Of a stretch of DNA of 64,000 nucleotides, positions 59,887 to 64,000 are shown piece after piece. Made by a program: the position numbers and the translations under genes. Origin of the DNA: Gammaproteobacteria bacterium (GTDB lineage Bacteria > Pseudomonadota > Gammaproteobacteria > Pseudomonadales > Halieaceae); assembly GCA_030427085.1 (NCBI GenBank), contig JAUHXH010000002.1, forward strand, positions 1 to 64,000, read 5' to 3'. How positions within the stretch are numbered: the first letter of the stretch is position 1; every line of letters starts with the position of its first letter. The notes under the pieces were generated by a model that saw only the letters and a list, made by a program, of their open reading frames with translations, made no database searches and was not told the origin of the DNA.

Positions 59887-61095
59887 TCAGGGAGTGTCGT
59901 TCGCGGCGGGTTCAGCCGGCGCCAGGTCGCCCACTTCGGTACGGTAGATCTCCGCCAGTAGCTCGCGCCACTGGGCGTATTGCTGTTCCACGCTGCCGCT
60001 GAGCAGTACCGTACGGTCTTCAAGCTCGATCACCTGCTCGGTGACTTCCGACTCCAGCGACAAACCCAATTCTTCCAGTGCCTGCACGTGAATTTCCGCC
60101 TCCTGCCGTTTATCGAGGCCGCTCTTGAGCAGGTAACCACCGCCCAGTACGGCGATGTCGCTGGCGGCGCGGGCACTGCTGTCACCGGCGCTGGCTGCGG
60201 CCACACCGGCCACTACGGCGGCCACACCGGCTATCAGTCTCCGGTTGGATTCGGCCCGCAGTTCGCGCAGGGCCACCGCTTCCTCGTAACTCAGTTTGCG
60301 CCATTCCTGATAGGGGTTTTGCATCTGGCCGTTGAAGTTCAGGTAGTACTCCTGCAGCGTGTCGATGAACAGGTAATCCCGCTCGCGAATGCTCTGCACA
60401 CGCTCCATCATTGGGTCGTTGGAAGCGGGCAGGCGCACCACGCGATAGTGATCTTTATCCTCGCGCTGCAGGTAGCCGTCAAAGGCCTCGGGCGAGAACG
60501 AGCGCGCAAAGCGCAGGTCGGTGATCAGACGCAGGGTGAGCCTGTCGGCATCGGTGATGGCCAACTGGCTGTGCAGCAGGTCATTGGCGATCTGGTTATA
60601 GACCGCCTGGAATGGGTCCTGTAACTGACGGGTAGTGACTTCGTAGCTGTAGCGGCTGGCGTGTGCGGTGTAGTCGCGATTCAGCCATTCCTTGCCGCTG
60701 CTGTCGGTGGCCACGATGTTGAGCTTCAGGGTTTCGCCATCGGAGTGGAGGATAGTGCCCTGCACCACCAGGTCGATCAGTTGCTGCTCATTGGGCAGTA
60801 CGCGCACCGCCCCCCAGCTACCACTTTGCTGAATAGCCTGGGCTAAAAGGTTGGGCATGAAGCGCGCTTCGGCACGGCGCACCTCCGGATAGACGGTTTG
60901 CTCGTCGTCTTCCTCGCTCAGGCCTTCGTTGAAAATGGGGATGCCGACATCCAGCAGCAGGTGCTCGGCGATAGGCTCAGGGGCGCTCTCCACCGGCGGC
61001 ACGCTGGTGGTTTTGACTGTTGTGCTGACACAGCCTGCCAGCAGGATGGCGAGCAGCGCCACCGCTATGGATTTCCCGTGCACAACTGTGCTCAA
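59887..61095 (-). CDS. Hypothetical lipoprotein
   Basis: The 402-residue protein has a lipobox (LLAGC, Cys22), then a mature domain that includes a repeated pattern of charged strands and helices, a short hydrophobic glycine-rich segment (AGVAAVVAGVAAASAGD), and a Glu-rich end. The stretch from residue 50 (VGIPIFNEGLSEEDD...) has the tone of lipoproteins that form rings or pores such as CsgG-like ones, but I see no firm match. The hydrophobic stretch at about 285-300 could be a membrane-interacting loop. It lies 36 bases after the Ser-rich lipoprotein gene. Confidence 0.7.
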   Translation of the reverse strand: MSTVVHGKSIAVALLAILLAGCVSTTVKTTSVPPVESAPEPIAEHLLLDVGIPIFNEGLSEEDDEQTVYPEVRRAEARFMPNLLAQAIQQSGSWGAVRVLPNEQQLIDLVVQGTILHSDGETLKLNIVATDSSGKEWLNRDYTAHASRYSYEVTTRQLQDPFQAVYNQIANDLLHSQLAITDADRLTLRLITDLRFARSFSPEAFDGYLQREDKDHYRVVRLPASNDPMMERVQSIRERDYLFIDTLQEYYLNFNGQMQNPYQEWRKLSYEEAVALRELRAESNRRLIAGVAAVVAGVAAASAGDSSARAASDIAVLGGGYLLKSGLDKRQEAEIHVQALEELGLSLESEVTEQVIELEDRTVLLSGSVEQQYAQWRELLAEIYRTEVGDLAPAEPAANDTP

Positions 61096-61131
61096 TTTGC
61101 ACCCCCGGGGTCCGGCACAGTGCCGGACGAA

Positions 61132-62457
61132 TTACTGATCTATACCTTTGTACTTGCGGTATTCATCCCACAATTTTTCCCGCACTTGCGGGTCAGGCTC
61201 GCGCATTGCGGCCTCGCGCAACTGCCGCGCCACCACGTCGTCATCGTCGCCCGACGGAATGTCCACGGGCGGAGGATATTTGGCGGTGTTCTGGGGAATA
61301 CTGCCTCCCCCGCGCACACCTGGCAAGGGCGCCCCCGGCATGCCCGGGGTATTGCTGGCGTAGACATCGCCGCCGTCGCCGCCCTCTACTGTACCTCCGC
61401 CGCCGCTACCGGGCACCACTACCACGGTACCGCCCTGACTTGCGGCGTCGTCGCGCTGACGATCGCGTTCCTCAAGAATCATTTCGTCGAATTCGCCGGT
61501 ACCGCGTTCGAGTTCCGCATCCAGAATGGCCACCTGTTCGGCACGCGTCAGTGGGCCGTTACCCGAGGGGTCACCGGTAGTGCCCGCGGGAAAGCCGGGT
61601 GGCAGTGCAACCGCATAGCCGCCGGCCGTGCCGCCCGTTGTCGTGCCCTGCGGGCCTGATGCGCCGCCCTGAGCGCCGCTGCCGGCAGGCATACCACTGG
61701 CACCGGGTGGGCCACCTGCAGCGCCCGCGCTGCCCGCCTGCTCACTACCTTGCCCCTGGCCACCGCCGCTGTTTTGCGCGGTTTGTTCATTGCCCTGGGC
61801 GCCGCCGCCCTGGGCGGATTGTTCACCCTGTTGGCCACCCGGGCTGCCACCGCCCTCGCTGGCCTGCTCCATGGCTTCCTGCATGGCTTCCTCGAAGCTC
61901 TCCATGGCGGTTTCGAGGGTTTCTTCATCGGTGAGGTCGGGCAGGGCATCGCTGCCACCGGCCATGTCGCCTGCGCCATCGGCGCCGGTGCCGGCCTCGG
62001 CCGATTCACTGGCGGCATCGCCCTGTTCGCCGGCGGCACCGCCACCGGCAACCTGTTCTTCGCCCTGGCCGCCACCGGCGGACGGCGGTGCGGGCTCAAA
62101 GCCCCCCTGTTCAGCGCCCTGTTCACCCTGCTTGCCCTGTTGCTCGCCCCGTGAGGCGGAACTGCTGCTGGAGCTGCTCTCCTGTCCGGGTTGGCCCTGG
62201 CTGGAAGATTGTGAGGGACTGGATGAGGGAGACTGGCTCGAAGAACTCGACTTCGAACTGCTCTTCGACGAGCTCTTGCTCGACGAGGAACTGGAGGAGG
62301 AACTGCTCGACGGCGAGGAGGCGCTGGGCATTGAAGGGGGCTGCGGAGGCTGTGTCGGCGTGCTGGCGCTGCGACAACCGGCCAGAATCACCGAGCCCAG
62401 CACAACGGCGAGGACGGGGCCAATACGAGGGCCCTTGGGGTACTGGTTAGTAGGCAT
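61132..62457 (-). CDS. Serine- and glycine/glutamine-rich lipoprotein, low complexity
   Basis: The 441-residue protein has a lipobox (ILAGC, Cys28). Directly behind it lies a very Ser-rich segment (about residues 45-105), then a long Gly/Gln/Glu/Ala-rich segment of low complexity (about 105-290). The last 100 residues are less biased and contain the only foldable part (ARQLREAAMREPDPQVREKLWDEYRKYKGIDQ-type end, named by its ends). The low-complexity part is most likely unfolded and spans space in the periplasm or at the surface. The start overlaps the TonB-like gene by 11 bases, so the two are co-translated. Confidence 0.75.
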   Translation of the reverse strand: MPTNQYPKGPRIGPVLAVVLGSVILAGCRSASTPTQPPQPPSMPSASSPSSSSSSSSSSSKSSSKSSSKSSSSSQSPSSSPSQSSSQGQPGQESSSSSSSASRGEQQGKQGEQGAEQGGFEPAPPSAGGGQGEEQVAGGGAAGEQGDAASESAEAGTGADGAGDMAGGSDALPDLTDEETLETAMESFEEAMQEAMEQASEGGGSPGGQQGEQSAQGGGAQGNEQTAQNSGGGQGQGSEQAGSAGAAGGPPGASGMPAGSGAQGGASGPQGTTTGGTAGGYAVALPPGFPAGTTGDPSGNGPLTRAEQVAILDAELERGTGEFDEMILEERDRQRDDAASQGGTVVVVPGSGGGGTVEGGDGGDVYASNTPGMPGAPLPGVRGGGSIPQNTAKYPPPVDIPSGDDDDVVARQLREAAMREPDPQVREKLWDEYRKYKGIDQ

Positions 62458-63763
62458 AGGAGGTCAGTATTTGCTCCGTTCTCACCGGTTCCTGCTCGTC
62501 AAAGCGGGGCCGGAACCGCGTTTTCCGCAACGTGCGCATCAGGGTCCGCGCGCGCTCTTCGTCACCTTCGCGCAACTCCACATCCGTTACCCGGCCATAT
62601 TCATTTACCGCGTATTCCAGCAACACCGCACCATCGGTGTCTGGCGCCACCGGCAGGGGGCGCAGGCCGTCCACGTCGGGCAGGGCTACGGGGGTGCCAA
62701 AAAGGCGCTCCTTCTGCAGTTGGGCATCATCTCTGGCCGCAAGTTCCGTGAGTGCCTGCTGATAAACCTCGGTGGCCCGGGTGCGCTCGCCATTGAACCA
62801 CATCCAGTCGCCCAGCATGACCAGCGATTCCACGCGCAGAGGATTGCCCGGCTCCAGGTTTTCCGAATACACATCCACCATCACGTTGATAACCTCGCGG
62901 CCCTGTTTGTAGCTGCGGGACTGGATGCTGGTGAAGCGGCCCTGCTGGATACGTTCGTTGTAGTCGCTCTGGCTGCCCAGGCTGGCCCCGGCGTCGGGGG
63001 TGCTGTGCAGGGCAATGAGGTACTGGGTGCGCACCAGGCCGTACAGGGGTGGCAGCATTTCCACTGAGGTTTTGCCCACGCGCTGGGCAATGGTGGAGGC
63101 GGCCATGCGGTAGTAATCCCACATGCTCAAAAGGCGCAGGAAACCATCGCTGTTTGTGTCGCGCTGATAGGCTTCGTACTGCCACATGGCGTGCTGCATC
63201 AGCACGCTGGACATATCCTCTCGGCCGGACAGGGCGCGCCGCTGCACCCGGAACAGGTAGTTCTGGCGGTCGTCGGCCTGCTCCCATTCGCCCAGTGCGG
63301 TGTAACTTTCCACCAGACCCTGCAGCAGGGGAATTTGCTGTGCGCTGTACAGGCCCTGATTGATGCGGGTCAGGTGCACGCCACGTTTGAAGGCTGCCAC
63401 GGCGTCGGCGTGCTCGCCCTGGATCTGCAAACTCTGGCCCAGCCCAAGCAATTGTTCCGCTAACCCTTCGGCATAGGCTCCCTGGCTTGATTCCAGGGTG
63501 TGGATGGACTGCTCATAGGCAGACACATCCCGTTTGCTGGCTGTCGGGTCCGGCGGTGCGGTCAGGGCTTCATCGGCGAAATCCTGTGCCACGGGATCTA
63601 CCAGCGATAGTCCCGCCTCTGGTGTGTCGGAGGGTGTTTCCCCCCAGGACAGGGGGGTGAGGGTGCAGCTGGTCAAAAGCAGAGTAAAAGGCGGCCCGTA
63701 TCGCCGGATAATTCCTGCGAAAAGCCCTATACGTGGTTGTAGTGTCCGAAGGACATCACCCAT
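62447..63763 (-). CDS. Periplasmic protein with helical repeats and TonB-like C-terminal domain
   Basis: The 438-residue protein has a hydrophobic N-terminus with a possible lipobox (LLTSC, Cys33), a helical repeat region (about residues 60-340, TPR-like), and a C-terminal domain of about 80 residues. The latter (LLEYAVNEYGRVTDVELREGD, then RTLRKTRFRPRFDEQEPV) has the TonB C-terminal pattern. It lacks the N-terminal membrane anchor and the Pro-rich spacer of TonB, so it is not a classical energiser. It is the first gene of the operon and a plausible link from a channel to an outer-membrane partner. Confidence 0.8.
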   Translation of the reverse strand: MGDVLRTLQPRIGLFAGIIRRYGPPFTLLLTSCTLTPLSWGETPSDTPEAGLSLVDPVAQDFADEALTAPPDPTASKRDVSAYEQSIHTLESSQGAYAEGLAEQLLGLGQSLQIQGEHADAVAAFKRGVHLTRINQGLYSAQQIPLLQGLVESYTALGEWEQADDRQNYLFRVQRRALSGREDMSSVLMQHAMWQYEAYQRDTNSDGFLRLLSMWDYYRMAASTIAQRVGKTSVEMLPPLYGLVRTQYLIALHSTPDAGASLGSQSDYNERIQQGRFTSIQSRSYKQGREVINVMVDVYSENLEPGNPLRVESLVMLGDWMWFNGERTRATEVYQQALTELAARDDAQLQKERLFGTPVALPDVDGLRPLPVAPDTDGAVLLEYAVNEYGRVTDVELREGDEERARTLMRTLRKTRFRPRFDEQEPVRTEQILTSYAY

Positions 63764-63799
63764 ACGCCAGTACCCTTACCCTATTACGGTACTGTAGCA

Positions 63800-63805
63800 A
63801 GTATA
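63800..63805 (-). promoter_or_regulatory. Candidate -10 element of the 13-gene operon
   Basis: Upstream of the TonB-like gene the minus strand reads TTTATACTTG, with TATACT as a -10 candidate about 37 bases before the start. No convincing -35 lies 16-18 bases further. Only 72 bases separate this operon from the preceding ggt-like gene, so read-through is also possible. Confidence 0.3.
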
Positions 63806-63835
63806 AACAACTCTCACCAAGCTGCCGCTTTTGCC

Positions 63836-64000
63836 TCAATAGCCTGCCACCCAGCCCCCGGGGCGCCGGGTGTCGGTAGCGCCGTAAAGCCAGCCGTCAC
63901 TCAGCATGATGGATTGGGTGCGGCCGAGGGTACGCGGTGATGTCTCCACGGTGTGCCCCATGTCCTGGAGCAGTTTGATGGTGTCGGGGCTGATGCCTGA
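63836..64000 (-). CDS. Gamma-glutamyltransferase-like protein, C-terminal end (partial)
   Basis: The frame gives the last 54 residues of a gamma-glutamyltransferase: ISPDTIKLLQDMGHTVE, then LGRTQSIML, then GATDTRRPGGWVAGY at the end. These blocks are the C-terminal hallmark of the small subunit. The 5' part lies outside the window. It differs from the other ggt gene at 13812, so it is a paralogue, not a duplicate. It is codirectional with the 13-gene operon, and 72 bases separate them. Confidence 0.88.
   Translation of the reverse strand, partial: SGISPDTIKLLQDMGHTVETSPRTLGRTQSIMLSDGWLYGATDTRRPGGWVAGY

Noticed and set aside
62150-62330. CRISPR-like or tandem DNA repeat in the Ser-rich segment
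   Set aside because: The repetition comes from Ser/Lys codons in a coding region, with no spacers between repeats.
61790-63067. A 425-codon plus-strand frame antisense to the TonB-like and Ser-rich lipoprotein genes
   Set aside because: It arises from the low-complexity Ser/Gly-rich sequence read in reverse; no start context or domain.
49088-63763. Zorya anti-phage defence system or another named defence island
   Set aside because: A MotA/ExbB-type channel is present, but no ZorB-type MotB/OmpA partner, ZorD helicase or nuclease is, so the cluster does not match Zorya. Defence by an unknown mechanism is not excluded.

Overview
The window looks like part of the chromosome of an aerobic, GC-rich gammaproteobacterium, probably a marine one near the Halieaceae/Cellvibrionales. 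That placement is inferred from the E. coli/Pseudomonas-type complex I operon with fused NuoCD, an exosortase-associated acyltransferase, a cytochrome P450, an ECF41 sigma factor and the general gene style. It was not established by alignment. No CRISPR array, transposase, phage gene or tRNA was seen.

Layout. 1-172: a hairpin-rich stretch ending in a 5S-rRNA-like tail and a strong terminator. 198-2371: a three-gene minus-strand unit (membrane protein, DsrE-like protein, DUF2891 protein). 2475-3953: an ECF41 sigma factor behind a carboxymuconolactone-decarboxylase-like protein, with a perfect ECF41-type promoter upstream. 4089-5069: a secreted SurE-like phosphatase. 5221-13679: cell-surface glycan genes, namely a glycosyltransferase-like protein with a PqqD-like N-terminus, an exosortase-type acyltransferase, a type I sulfatase, a methyltransferase, a GT2 glycosyltransferase and a Wzm/Wzt-type exporter. 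13812-22699: mixed metabolism (gamma-glutamyltransferase, Tex, P450, a phospholipase-D-family lipoprotein, a Tat-exported flavoprotein).

22668-38196 is one long minus-strand operon for NADH:quinone oxidoreductase (nuoA-B-CD-E-F-G-H-I-J-K-L-M-N). It is followed without a clear break by a CBS-domain protein and a ferric-reductase-like membrane protein. Most junctions overlap, which implies translational coupling. 38564-45435 holds small housekeeping genes: a SixA-like phosphatase, a Kazal-like lipoprotein, a dicarboxylate/amino-acid symporter, an MBL-fold hydrolase, DUF2288, a membrane-anchored tyrosine phosphatase, DUF2784 and a secreted amidohydrolase.

45440-49085 differs from its surroundings. 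It is more AT-rich and carries six unrelated small plus-strand genes (GNAT, a serine hydrolase, a small membrane protein, an SMR transporter, SRPBCC, GFA). Each has its own leader, as in an integron cassette array, but no integrase is present.

49088-63763 is a 13-gene minus-strand operon that I think is the most interesting part of the window. It encodes a MotA/TolQ/ExbB-type proton channel and two von Willebrand A (vWA) proteins whose only membrane helix resembles that of ExbD/TolR. It also encodes an unrecognised cytoplasmic partner, two PEGA-type bitopic proteins (one with an FGE fold lacking the catalytic cysteines), four to five lipoproteins of unknown function, a TonB-like periplasmic protein and an M48 metalloprotease lipoprotein. 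Together they look like an uncharacterised ion-driven envelope machine. The window ends in the 3' end of a second gamma-glutamyltransferase gene.
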